The position numbers and the translations under genes are program-made. This document shows positions 13,567 through 27,286 of a stretch of DNA of 64,000 bases, in pieces. Positions within the stretch are counted from its first letter, which is position 1. Every line of letters starts with the position of its first letter. The notes beneath the pieces were generated by a model. The model searched no databases. It saw nothing but the letters and a program-made list of their open reading frames with translations, and was not told the origin of the DNA. Origin of the DNA: Adiantum capillus-veneris (lineage: Eukaryota; Streptophyta; Polypodiopsida; Polypodiales; Pteridaceae); contig CM043943.1 of assembly GCA_014529385.2 (NCBI GenBank), positions 101,369,855 to 101,433,854 of the forward strand, in the 5' to 3' direction.

Positions 13567-14540
13567 ATCTATGCAATCACTATGTAGATTCTTGGGTTCT
13601 CTAGTAGAAAACAAGGCAAATGACCCCCTTCTTGAGTTTGGGTGGCATACGTTTGATGTACATGGCCTTTCCCATATACACTAGGCCACATGCAACTAGC
13701 ATGGGTGGAGTTCCTTTATGGAACCACTGGGATAGCGAGCTTGTGGATGTTGTTCCTTCTCACGACCAAGTTTCTTTGGGTTGATGGCATGGTTGTGGAA
13801 ACATGTCGTGCAAAACATCTATCCATTGTCATTTTGAAGGCAGAGGGAGCTCATTTTCACTTGTTGAGGATATTGTACATATGCTTGTGGGAGTCTAGCT
13901 GCACGGCTGTTCAGGACTATGAGAGGGGATATGTTGATTTTTGGTTTAATATTGATGAGTATATGTGGTGTTCACATTTCAAAATATCTTATTTGTTATT
14001 GTTATTCGTAGGTTGGTACTTTGTTGCTAGTCATTTTTTCACCCCCTAGAGAGTACGGGTGTCGGCTTTTGAGGTATGATCGAGCGGATGGAGAGATTGC
14101 AACAATTTTATGTGTCTTCTCTGCACATGACGACATGTTGTGGGAGAAGCTACCATGTACAGATCCCACACAGTGGATGCTTGATCGTATGGGAAAGCCT
14201 TATCGTAGAGGTGCTGAGAGGAGTCCAGCTTTTGCTGGGTGCTTGAATCTTATTGAATGTTTTGACTTCATGTTCCTAGAAAACTGGAGGTATAAAAAAA
14301 AAAGGAATTTTGTTTCTTTGTAGGTGGTTACTAGGTACCTTCACAAACATGGGAGATTCTGCATTCGACTGTTTTGCAGGAGTGGGGACATTGTCAACAC
14401 AATGTTTACTACTACGCAGGCATTGCATCAGTTGTAAGAAGGATTGGTCAGTTTTTAGTTCTTGTCTAGGGCTGACTCAGCGCCTACCTTCCGATTTAGG
14501 CTCGACATTGATGTCTCGTAGAAAGATGGAGGTCATGTAA
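13567..14540 (+). pseudogene. C-terminal methyltransferase domain exons (beta-class, motif FxGxGT)
   Basis: The exons after AGs at 13565-13566, 14010-14011 and 14322-14323 read as the second half of a beta-class amino-methyltransferase. They contain VVETCRAKHLSIVIL, then DDMLWEKLPCTDPTQWMLDR, GKPYRRGAERSPAFAGCL and, after a short AT-rich intron (14290-14323), GDSAFDCFAGVGTLSTQCLL with RRHCISCKKDWSVF. The F-A-G-V-G-T box (14373-14390) is the AdoMet-binding motif I, at the C-terminal side as expected for the permuted beta class. The catalytic D-P-P-[YFW] is not intact. The nearest candidate is an N-D-P-L at about 13618-13629. A proline-rich tail in mixed frames follows to about 14890. Confidence 0.6.
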
Positions 14541-17751
<3,211 letters not shown>

Positions 17752-18576
17752 TGTGGGACAGGTGTCTACCATCACTCCTATCTTATTGCAGACGTACCGA
17801 GAACCAAAATTAAATTGTCAATCCATGGGATGATGCTGACTCAACTAGTGCATAGAGGCTACACGAGGTTGTTAATCTCTTGAAAAACAACAAACAACTC
17901 ACATCTAACTCAAGCTACACTCAAATGAAATCACATCCGTTATAGCATCAAATGAAATCCAAACGTAGCAAAACTTCTAGGGCATGTTTATAAGACCTAA
18001 GCACACATTCTTATGGTCTCAAATCCCACTTTAGGTCAAGTGAAAAAATCACGATTATTAACAACAATGGATTTTTGACCTAGTCGTTTTCGACCTTGAA
18101 TGCATCTAAATGCTTAGCAATGATGCCACAATACCGTGCCTATACTTAGTCTCTGATTTAGAAGCTTAATTTGTACTTAAGATGAAATTAGGCCGTGGGT
18201 CGACAACGCCAAAAGCTATGAAATACCATGAAATGCTTACATCAATGCGTAGAGCTCTTAGGGAGTAGGAAGCGCGAGAAGGAGAGAAGTGAGCGTCGTT
18301 AGCTCACGCTGTGTATTTCCTTATCTAAAACTTAAAAATAACTTACAAAAAATGGCTTTTATAAAGGTTTTAGGTGGTTAAACCTAATAATTTGGGAGCT
18401 CTAACTAAGGATAGATAAAGATAGGTTGATACAATCTGGAAGCTTGTAGCCCTGGCTCATCATTACAAGGTTTATCCGGAAAATACGAGTTACATTATTC
18501 TGGATTCATGAAAATACTAAATATTTTTACAATGAGAGGTCCAAAAAAAGGTACCCGAGTTAGCTTGTTGCTAACA
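17752..18576 (-). repeat. LTR (minus strand), same family as the LTR at 24325-25246
   Basis: Read on the minus strand it begins TGTTAGCAACAAGCTAAC and ends in CCCACA. It is the reverse complement, with many substitutions and indels, of the plus-strand LTR at 24325-25246 (922 bp against 825 bp here). Shared blocks include the TATAAAAG box (plus-strand CTTTTATA, 18356-18363) and the AATC...GATTATTAAC palindrome remnant near 18048. No primer-binding site follows its minus-strand 3' edge, while a polypurine tract precedes its 5' edge, so it is a 3' LTR of a minus-strand element. Confidence 0.82.
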
Positions 18577-18586
18577 TTCCCCCCCT
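18577..18586 (-). promoter_or_regulatory. Polypurine tract of the minus-strand LTR element
   Basis: On the minus strand a run of G followed by AA lies immediately before the LTR start, the expected plus-strand DNA primer position in reverse transcription. Confidence 0.65.
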
Positions 18587-19699
18587 CATCGCCTGCGTCG
18601 TCCCTTGACAAAGCTTTATGGGCTGAAATAATCTTCCGGTTGAAGGCTGGCGAGGTGGTTCTTAAGTGCATGTAAAGCTTTTTCCTATTCGATCTTTGTT
18701 TCTTTGTCTGGAACCTGCAAAAATTGCATAGTGACTCTGTTCTTTAGCTTACCGGTGGACTAGCCTACAAATTTGGAAGTCAGGTTGCTGATCACTGGCC
18801 CAAAAATCTTCGTTTGCCAAGTGAAGAACCCTGTGTAGAACGCTTCTCAAATGCCAACATACTATGAGCTGGCAAGAATATGCAGCGGGTGTAGAAGCCA
18901 TAGAGGACTTCTTTGGAAGGTTGGCCGCTTAGGTCGTAGCATAGACCCTTATTGCCCTGAAGGAAGGACATCCATTGTTCTCGTGCTTTCTCTGGCTCAT
19001 GAAAGACTTCAATGCATGCGAGCAACATTCGGCAAACTTTTTAGAGCATAGCACATGAAAGATCGGGGAGATTTTTGAAGAATGACATGGCACCTGTTAG
19101 GGTTTTCACCATGCATTCCTCTATCGGCGTTCTCTTCTCTGGAGCTGGCAATGTCTGATAATTCAGCCATGTAGGCCGCTTATTTGTCATTGCCTCGTGT
19201 GCTTGCCTCGTCCTTACTCTCGGTACAAGACAAAAAGTTGAATCTCTTTGAAGTGTCACAAGTGCTCTTGTTATAATGAACTAGGCCACTAGGCTCCTGG
19301 TGATCCTCCTCCCAACCTCCCTTTATAGGGTAGGCTCCTAGCCTCTTGCCCTAGATGGATCCCTTGTCCACATTGCCTAGCCCGGCCCGTGGCCGTAAGC
19401 CTTGCCTAGCCTAGTCATTAGGGTCCTGACATTACTTCCCCCTTAAGGAAATTGTTTTTTCCTCGAAAACACAAGTAGTAACATCTTCTTAAGAATACTG
19501 GTGTTCTCTTTATTGACGTCCCATCTGTTAATGGTACTTGAAGTTCTTCTTCCCCCCCGAGACCTTCTATCGGCTCTGTTTCCATCTCAGTACATGAGAT
19601 TGAGGGAATATAAATTCAGGGTTGTTCGGATGTACCTGCTTCTTCCTATGTCTCTTGGTATCCATCCCGTAGTAGCTGGTTAAATCTCTTTAGCTATGC

Positions 19700-22059
19700 T
19701 TTCTCCTTGATCAGTTCTTCTTCTCTTTGTACCCGCATTAATGCAACATCTTTGTGTTGTGACTAATCTAGCTTCATCTCTAGCTTGAGATCTTTATTAT
19801 TTTTCTCCAGTGCTTTATACACTTTATGTGTACCTTTGATCGAGGAAACTGCGGGATTTTCTCTTATCTATTGTAAGAGGTTTTTTGATCGTTGATCCTC
19901 TAGTCTGATTATTGTAGTGAAGCGTTTGCTACATCTAGCTGCACTTGGATCTTTTGAACTGACAGAGCTGTAGTTAACAGTTTGTTGGTAACTTTTGTCA
20001 GTTGTTCGTCTTTGGTCTTGCAAGATCTATTAACTTCATGAGAAGTTCGCCTAGCTCTTCCATTTTCTTTTACTGCTTTGGTGTTGTTCAGCTTCAGCTT
20101 TCAACTCTTGGATTTGTTTCTGCAGATTGGTGATGACATTTAATCTATTTTCTAGCTCTCCTTGAAGAGCATCTATCACCATTTCCAACTCTTTAGCCTT
20201 AGCACTGCAGCTAAGTGCTACTGGCCGAATTTTTTATGTCATCTCCTACATATGCTTTGCATATTCATTAACTTGGAGAATTACCTCATAATTGGTCTGC
20301 CAATCTTCAGTTTCTGTGATCTTCCTAGATGTTTGGGTAGTCTCTTGTGATTTCTTTGGTGGGGCTATGGCGGCTGTTTGTGCTAGCGGCCGGGTTTGTT
20401 CTTCCCTTTGAGGCTGTGTTGTTGTCTCTACTGCTTTGTCTTCTTGAGGCTTCGTGGATGCCTTGGCTATTTTCTGTTGGGTGATGGTAGACGGTGTGGT
20501 TTCTGATTCTTGTGCCTTTGTTTGCTCAAACCTTGTTGCCTCCCTTCAGGACTTGCTGCCCTTTCTGGCTCTGGCTCCTTTGCTTTGGTTTGTTCGGTTG
20601 TTGCTTCTTGTTTAGATCCTGCTACTTCTTGCAGTCCAGGCTCTTTTTCCTTGTTTTGCTCACCCTTAGTAGATCTAACTATTGGCAATGGTGGAGGGCT
20701 TGGCATGGGGGTGGTCATGTTGTTCTGTAGAAGGTGACAATGGTCTAGGAGACATCTCACTTTGTTTGTGCTGGATCTCAACTTGTTGAGTAGCCTCAGA
20801 TTGTTTTTCTTGCTCGAACGCATCTTTTCTAGCTTTTCTCTCAGCTTCTTGGGCTTCTTTTAGCTTTAATGCTTCCGCTTCCTGGTACATTCTTTCCAAA
20901 AAATCCTTTGGGTCTTCTACTTCTTTCCGTGTAGGGTTTTTTGTTCTTGGCCCCTTTAGCTCTTTTGGTACCCACTTTCTAGGGTCCTCGCCTGCAACTT
21001 GGTGGCTTCTTTCATAGGTTTCTTTTTCTCGTTCATTCCTCGTCTGTTTTTGCTGAGGCTTTTCTTGATGTGCGACCACTACCTTCTTCTTCATCTCCTT
21101 GTGTCTGATCTCTTCTCTTCATTGTTTGAGCTTTTAGTGCTATGTGCTTCATGAGAGCTCTCTGAAGATTCTTCATGAGATTTGTAAACTTGTTTTGTGG
21201 ACCTTGTGTCTTGAGGAGATGGCTGTGCAGACACAATCCATGTGTTCTAATCTGGGGTAGTGGAATTTTTTTTGCCATGCAAATAGCATGGTATGCTATT
21301 CTTGTGAGTACTTTAGGTGCTCCGAGATAGGTTATCTTGCCCTTTTTTTGTATCCTTTAGTGTGGATAGCACATAATGTGCGTGATCGATAGGTTTCTTG
21401 GTTGTCGACTTTAGCACTTGTGTAAATGTAGATGCAACTACATGATTGGGTGTTGTGTATCTTGGCGGTCTCTTTGCTAGAAAGTGGAAGTGCTGATGAT
21501 ATAATCCTACTGGTTCTTCAACTTGCTTCTGAATGAGATCAGCAAAGGTTGCCGCAACGGTTTCCTTGGTGAAGGTACCTACTATCTTTCTATCTCTAGC
21601 CCTCATGGTCATCCCTTCTATCGTCAACTTGAGAGCTTCAGCCACTATTTCTTTAGTAATTACCACTTCTACCTTGTGCCCTTGCTGGTCAGTAATCTGG
21701 GCCGTTCCATCTTCCTTGATTGTGGACAGGAGCTCATAAGCTTTCTGAAAATGTACACCACATGGCTCTTGGTCGTAAAGTTCTCTAAGTCCAAGCCTTC
21801 TGTTAGCTTATTTTGTTTCAGGCTTTGCTGCAACATCGTAGACCTCTTTTGGAAAAAGTTGTAGTTCTACTTGATGTCCTTCTTTACTTTTGAATCTACC
21901 CCTATAAAAAATGGTTGTGTTGTTCTACTCAACCTGTTCTTTTGACAGATAGGTTGCTTTGGATGTCTTTATTGAACTGGGGTCTAGTTGGTATGGTGGC
22001 AACTCTTGCAGCTTCTCCTTTTGAGAGACCCTCTTCTTGGTCTTTTCTGCAGCTTGCAT
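19700..22059 (-). pseudogene. Long unrecognised ORF of the minus-strand element, with coiled-coil C-terminus
   Basis: From ATG at 22059-22057 the minus strand is open with few stops to about 19700; open parts include 21313-21666, 20675-21094 and 20467-20823. The N-terminal ~270 residues look globular (for example ELYDQEPCGVHFQKAYELL and VITKEIVAEALKLTIEGMTM near 21700-21660). A long Glu/Lys/Gln/Pro-rich linker follows, then a probable coiled coil (ELEMVIDALQGELENRLNVI, about 20195-20140). It matches no gag or pol motif. Its place between the leader and 3' LTR fits an additional ORF or a replacement gag in a non-autonomous element. Stops at about 21910, 21810 and 21310 and frame changes show decay. 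Confidence 0.5.
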
Positions 22060-22242
22060 GGCTCCTGTTAAGTGAATAGAGTGTCAAAGCATATTTGATA
22101 GATTCCACTCTGAAATGTCCTTCAATCTAAATTTCCGACAAATTGAGTCCAATTTCCTTTAAATCAATTTTTGAACATGCGTAGATGCATAAAAACATGT
22201 GAAGATCAAATTCTTGAAGTTCAAGCAAAAATTTGCACAAAA

Positions 22243-22845
22243 GTAAATAATCGTGATTATTTACAGGTGAGAATTTTTTTCAACTTTTTGTAATTTTGGT
22301 ATTGTAGACTTGAAGTATATATCAAATAGATACTCTAAGTGAAGTGTGGGCTCAGTTGAGTGCACGGGGTGAGAATTATGCCAGATTTAAGCTTTCCATC
22401 TCTGAAACAGTAGATATAAAAGAATTTTGAGATTTTCAACTCCAAATTTGTTCAAACTTGGTCAGTGGGCTTGGGACATCATGTGCTTTGGTCCCATAAG
22501 ATCAAAGTTGAAATTTCCCCCCCATCTCGGAAAAAAAGTAAATAATCACACGATTATTAACTTTTTCATCAAAATTGACATTTTTTGAAGCAACTTGATT
22601 CTGGGCATGATGTAGACTGTGTGTATGAGATTTGAGGTGATTTGGATCAAAAAATGTGACAGATAACTCAGAAATTGATTTGAAAGGACTTCTTTGCGTT
22701 TTTTGGCAATTATCCAAGTTATCATTGATCATTTTGGCTCATACTTGAAATGTGTCATGTAATAGGTGTACACGAGTGATAGATGAGGTGATGATACCAT
22801 TTTCAAGCTAAAATATTGCAAAAGTAAATAATCGCGATTATTTAC
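22243..22845 (-). repeat. Three palindromes, ~290-bp spacing, in the minus-strand element leader
   Basis: Copies at 22243-22264, 22538-22561 (spacer two bases longer) and 22824-22845. Each is GTAAATAATC, a 2-bp centre (CG or TG), then the reverse complement GATTATTTAC. The copy at 22824 is a perfect 22-nt palindrome. The same motif recurs in element A's leader at 26021-26884. Confidence 0.85.
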
Positions 22846-24324
22846 AGCAGTCAACTTTTCCTTGCAAAACTTGACAATTTTGACCTAAACATTTTCTATA
22901 CACCTAAAACAAGTCCTAAATTGAATTTGGTAAATTTTTGTGTTGGCGGCATCACTTCGTGCTTCGTCGACTCTGAAATCACCGATTTTTGTGGCCACAT
23001 GGCCTGTAGAGTTGGTTAGTCACATTTGAGGCTATGGACTTGTGCGCTACATAGTCTTGAAGCAACTCATCCAGTTTTGGCCTTTGAGCTGTTTTCTACT
23101 TTTCAAGGGCTTGGCTTGATTGATTTTATGAAACCAACCATACACATTGTATATATACCCCGTATATAAGCTGTCTGTAAAGTCAGAATCCAATTCTGGC
23201 ATATGCCAAAAACCTAGCTTTTCTACTTGGGACCCCCCTCGACGCTTGCCGAATGGTCAACTGCTGATATAGAAGTGTTCTACTATCTAGGGGCATGCTA
23301 CAGTTCAAATCTTATCTGATTTGGTTAAGCTGACAGGCCGCTATGGTCAATTTTTGGTCATAGATCTTCATGCACTGCTCGGATTGTATGGTTTTTCCCA
23401 GGGGTTTAGACTAGCAACAAGTGGAAATGAGGTGATTTTAGTGGAAATGAGGTGATTTCTCTCCAAAGGCAACAAGTGAAAATGAGGTGATTTTAGTCTA
23501 CCTTGGGTATCTATTCCCACTTCCATCTGCCACTTTGATTGGAATTTTTTGTGGCTGTGCGCCTTGTTCTTTTGATCATCACTGTATCTTTAGTTTTTTC
23601 ATCTGAGCCCATTTGCTATTTATTATTAATTTTTGACTTGTTTAATGAAAAATCAAAGAAAATAACAAAATGCGATAAAAAAGCAAAGGGAAAATCCATT
23701 GAAAAATATAGTTTTATTGTCTTTTGTTGGATTTTTCCATTTTTAAGTCTCAAAATCAAGAAAAATGATGAGAAATAACAAAAAAGGACTATTTTTTGAT
23801 GATTTTTTGATAGTATAAACTATGTACACTCATCGGGAAGATATTATCATTTAAATTTCCCATGTTGATGATTTATAAGACCACTATTAGGTAATTTTGC
23901 AAAAAATCACACGTTAACATCAAAGTATTTGCTCTCTCTTCAAACATTGCCCTTAATTACTTAGTTCCCTTCCACTCCTCATAGATGGCGTACTCCAGGA
24001 CGACTGTGTGCATGGGTTGAACAATCGTGTATATGCATAGCCTTGGTTGGCTCTACCATGATTTGAAAGTCAATGCACTTCAAACCGTCATGTTGTGCGA
24101 GAGTTGGGTCTTGAGTAATTAACTCAAGGGTTTCTGATGCTTTCTTCCAAAGAGAAAATCTTGTAGCTTGTGTGCTCTTTGCTTGATTGTACCATCAGGA
24201 TGCTTTGGCATGCTGATTTTCTCAGATGTTGGTATCATTAGTGACTGTTGTCGAGCTTTTAGGCACCATTGATATCTTGGTTTGTCTTGGTCGGAATGGA
24301 GTGGTTGACTCTTCTGAGACTTAA
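22846..24324. other. AT-rich stretch with a short direct repeat, no gene recognised
   Basis: A GTGGAAATGAGGTGATTT word occurs three times in diverged form at about 23419-23495. An open frame at 23539-23778 is Lys/Ile/Phe-rich and looks like chance AT-rich coding. No LTR, PBS or gene was found. Confidence 0.4.
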
Positions 24325-25246
24325 TGTTAGCAGCAAGCTAACACGGATACCATGTTTTGGAGTTCTCTTTGTAAAACACTTATTATTTTCATAAATCAGG
24401 AATATTGTAACTCCTATTTTCTTCGATAAACTCTGAAATTAATGAGTCGGGGCTTCAAGCTTCCAGATTGTATCAACCTGTCATTACCCAGCTTTGGTAG
24501 AACTCCAGATTATTAGTTCTGACCACCCAAAAACCTTGGCTAAGGTATAAAAGTCACTTTTTGTAAATTTTTTCAAAGATTTGGGATAATGAAATACACA
24601 GTGTGAGCTAACGCCGCTCGCTCATCTCCTTCTCGTGCTTCCTTCTCCCTCCCTGATTGTCACATTGTAGTCTCGTTTCCTGCATTGCAACCACAAGTAA
24701 GAGCTCTACGCATTGACGTAAGCAGTTCACAGTAATTCGTAGCTTTTGCCATCGCCAACCTGCGGCCTAATTTCATCATAACTAGGAATCTACACTTTCA
24801 AATAAAAAACTAAGCATAGGCGGGGTATTGGGACCTCTTTGCTAAGCATTTGGATGCGTTCTGGGTAAAAAATGACTAGGTAAAAAATCCACTGTTGTTA
24901 ATAATCGCGATTTGGCAACTTGACCTAAAGTGGGGTTTGAGACCATAAGCATGTGTGCTTAGCTCTTATAAACATGTCGCAGAAGTTTCATTATGTTTGG
25001 ATATCATTTGATGCTGTAGCAAATGTGATTTGTTTGCCGATGAGCGATTGGCTTCTAGCGATTTCAGTCACTTGAATGTAGCTTGAGTTAGATGCGAGTT
25101 GTTAGTTGTTTTCTGAGAGATTGACACCCTCTTGTAGCCTCTATGCACTAGTCGAGTCAGCTTCGTCCCATGGATTGACAATTTAATCCTGGTTCTCGCT
25201 AAAATTGCATTAAGATAGGATGGTGAGGTTAGACATGCATCCCACA
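24325..25246 (+). repeat. 5' LTR of element A
   Basis: It starts TGTTAGCAGC and ends ATCCCACA, two bases before a primer-binding site. 922 bp. It is similar in inverted orientation to 17752-18576. It includes a TATA box at 24546-24553 and half of the GTTAATAATCGCGATT palindrome at about 24894-24909. Confidence 0.85.
24546..24553 (+). promoter_or_regulatory. TATA box in the element A LTR
   Basis: TATAAAAG about 220 bp into the LTR. The same octamer is conserved in the diverged inverted LTR copy (18356-18363, minus strand), supporting function as the element promoter. Confidence 0.6.
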
Positions 25247-25248
25247 TT

Positions 25249-25266
25249 TGGCGCCGTTGCCAGGGA
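25249..25266 (+). promoter_or_regulatory. Primer-binding site, tRNA-Asp type
   Basis: TGGCGCCGTTGCCAGGGA directly after the LTR. This is complementary, with one mismatch to the usual form, to the 3' end of plant tRNA-Asp, the typical primer of Tat/Athila elements. Confidence 0.85.
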
Positions 25267-25372
25267 TCGAAGAGACCTAAACTAGGGAAAAACACGAGCG
25301 TCTTGTGAAGTTATCCTTTAACTTCCTCTAGGTTCACCTAGAGTTCAAAACTTTCTTTTCGAAACCGCAAAG

Positions 25373-25626
25373 CTTAAGATTGTCGTCTTTGCTATGTAGA
25401 GGTAGCTTGGAAGTAATCGTACTTTGCTGAGTACCTTTAGGATTGTAGCATTGTAGAAATAGATTAGGATTTTGAGGATGATTGGTAGACAAGACAAGTC
25501 TTAAGATTGTCATCTTTACTGTGTAGAGGTAGCTTGGAAGTAATCGTACTTGCTGAGTACCTTTATGATTGTAGCATTGTAGAAATAGATTAGGATTTTG
25601 AGGATGATTGGTAGACAAGACAAGTC
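25373..25626 (+). repeat. 127-bp tandem duplication in the element A leader
   Basis: Two near-identical copies (25373-25499 and 25500-25626), each starting CTTAAGATTGTC and ending GACAAGACAAGT. A third copy begins but stops after about 9 bases. Confidence 0.9.
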
Positions 25627-26020
25627 TTAAGATCAATGCTCAGAAAACCATAAAAGACAAGAAAACAAGTGTTTGTTCCACAACCCCATTGCATAAGAAT
25701 CTAGGAGTAGGGTAAGTAGGATGCGAGGTGGATTTCAGAACATTGCTCTCTTTAAAGGAACATTGTCGTCTACTACTAGAAATAGCATGAAAAGACTCGA
25801 AACCACTCAATCCGACTGGAGAGTAAGCTTAAAAAATGTATGAACTAGTTGGTAAGCACTTCGAGGTAAAAATTTCAAGAGTTGGTCAGAACTCAAATTC
25901 TTTACTTTTTCTTGATATTTTAGGCCAAATTAAGTTTTGACTTGATTCATAGGCTTAAAATAGCTCATGTAAAGGCTGTCTTTGAAAAAATTGCAAAGAA
26001 GTGTTCATTTCAAGCCTGAT

Positions 26021-26884
26021 GTCAATAATCGTGATTATTAGCTTTTAGCTCAGATTTGACCAAGGTTCATACCGTTGACTCATTGCATGCGTACAAACAA
26101 CTTTTGTAAAGGCCCAAAAGATTTGAATCACCAAACTTGGTAAAAACTAAAGTTTGTACTCACTTTTTGAATCTTGAGTACAAATTGGAAAAAATTTGTC
26201 CAAACTTGTTGAAAATTGATTCATAGGCTTATATTGATGTGATAAACATGTATACATGATCAGTTGACAAAAAAGATGCAAAAAGTTGTCAGTTGTAAAT
26301 AATCGTGATTATTTACATCTGCCCCATATTTCAACTTTTTTTACCACGTCAGCCTACCACTAGTTTAACCATGCTGTAATAAGCCCACAAACCAAATTTG
26401 GTAAGATTTGGATCACTGGATTGAAAATTGTAACCAAACTTGCAAAGTTAGTCCGCGGACAGAAAATTGATGACCATTTGACAAAAAAATTGTCCAAACT
26501 TGGCTAGTGACCTTAAATTGAGGTGCTTAACAGATCTGTGTCAAAGTTGGGGCAAAAAGTTGCAAAAATATAGCAGGAGTAAATAATCGCGATTATTTAC
26601 ATCTGCTTCAAAACTTGATAATTTTTCAAATGTGAGTATACCACAAGGTCAAGCACATCAAGTAGACCTTACAAATAAATTTTGGTGAAATTTGGATCCC
26701 AAAAGTGAGGCTTAAGCCAGATTCTTGAAATCAGAGTCTACGGACACAAAACAGTTGATAAACTTGATCAGATTTTGTCCAAACTTGTTGAAACTTGTCC
26801 AAAGACTTCAACAAGTTGTATACTTGCCAAACCAATCCAAAAAGTGCAAAAAACTAGCAAAAGTAAATAATCACAATTATTTAC
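26021..26884 (+). repeat. 284-bp periodic leader repeats, each with a 22-nt palindrome
   Basis: Palindromes at 26021-26040 (partial), 26295-26316, 26579-26600 (perfect) and 26863-26884, exactly 284 bp apart for the last three. The repeat bodies share diverged phrases such as GTCCAAACTTG and AATTTTGGTAAAATTTGG-like words, so these are old tandem units. They lie between the PBS and gag. Confidence 0.85.
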
Positions 26885-27286
26885 TATTCAGAGACATCAA
26901 TTTTGACTTTTGAACTTCTACAATGTTAGACCAGCATAATACAAAGCCATCGTGAAATTTTGGGTTCAATCAGATCAAAATTGGTGCATGTTCACCTCAG
27001 TTTCTAGGTCGCAGGTTAAATCTTTGATTTTTGCTAAAGTCGAATCTGAAACTCAATTTTGGTCTCTCATAGCTCGATTTGAAGTGATACACATTGATCA
27101 ATCACGAGAGTTAGAAAAAACTCTACGGTCTTTATAAAAGAATAGCTAACTTGGTCAAATTTGTACAGGAATCAGGTTGCAGACGAGGAATCAGTGGCTT
27201 AACAGAAGATTGCAATCAAGTCTAGTGGAAATTGACTGCAAGTCAATCCAAAGGTAAGTACTCTATCCGGGGCTTCATAAGTCTAT

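Larger units (their letters stand above)
10541..14540 (+). pseudogene. Multi-exon ParB-domain/DNA amino-methyltransferase-like gene, probably decayed
   Basis: About eleven exon-like blocks can be followed by GT...AG boundaries: 10541-11144, 11516-11719, 11801-(~11960), 12025-12100, 12214-12298, 12369-12622, 12680-12880, 12961-13328, 13425-13500, 13567-(~14000), 14012-14289 and 14324-14540. The first block carries the ParB/sulfiredoxin-like signature WDGNHRLNAW. The last blocks carry a beta-class (permuted) amino-methyltransferase end with motif FAGVGT. Middle exons encode a basic region (HFGKVFKKWSARIKS at about 12485) and a charged linker (12961-13190). ParB plus N6_N4_Mtase is a known prokaryotic and phage DNA-methylase architecture. 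In-frame stops (for example 12396, 12435, 13195) and at least one frameshift near 10922 argue for a pseudogene, though some exon edges may be misplaced. The target base (N4-cytosine or N6-adenine) cannot be told. Confidence 0.6.
18577..24324 (-). mobile_element. Internal region of an incomplete minus-strand LTR element
   Basis: Between the minus-strand 3' LTR and the plus-strand element A. It holds, in minus-strand order, sequence of unknown nature (24324-22850), the palindrome-repeat leader (22845-22243), a long unrecognised ORF (22059 to about 19700) and the polypurine tract. No gag, protease, RT or integrase was recognised, so it resembles a non-autonomous derivative that shares LTR and leader sequence with element A. 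Its 5' LTR is absent; the plus-strand LTR of A lies where it might be expected but in opposite orientation. Confidence 0.5.

Noticed and set aside
10541-14540. Bacterial contamination as explanation for the ParB-methyltransferase reading
   Set aside because: The coding blocks are split by AT-rich intervening sequences with GT/AG edges and are embedded in plant repeats.
22243-22845. Palindromes considered as transposon terminal inverted repeats or a MITE
   Set aside because: They recur at constant ~290-bp spacing within leaders, are not at element ends and have no flanking target duplications.
23539-23778. 79-aa plus-strand ORF with hydrophobic stretches
   Set aside because: AT-rich composition gives Ile/Phe/Lys bias; no start context, homology or partner gene supports it.
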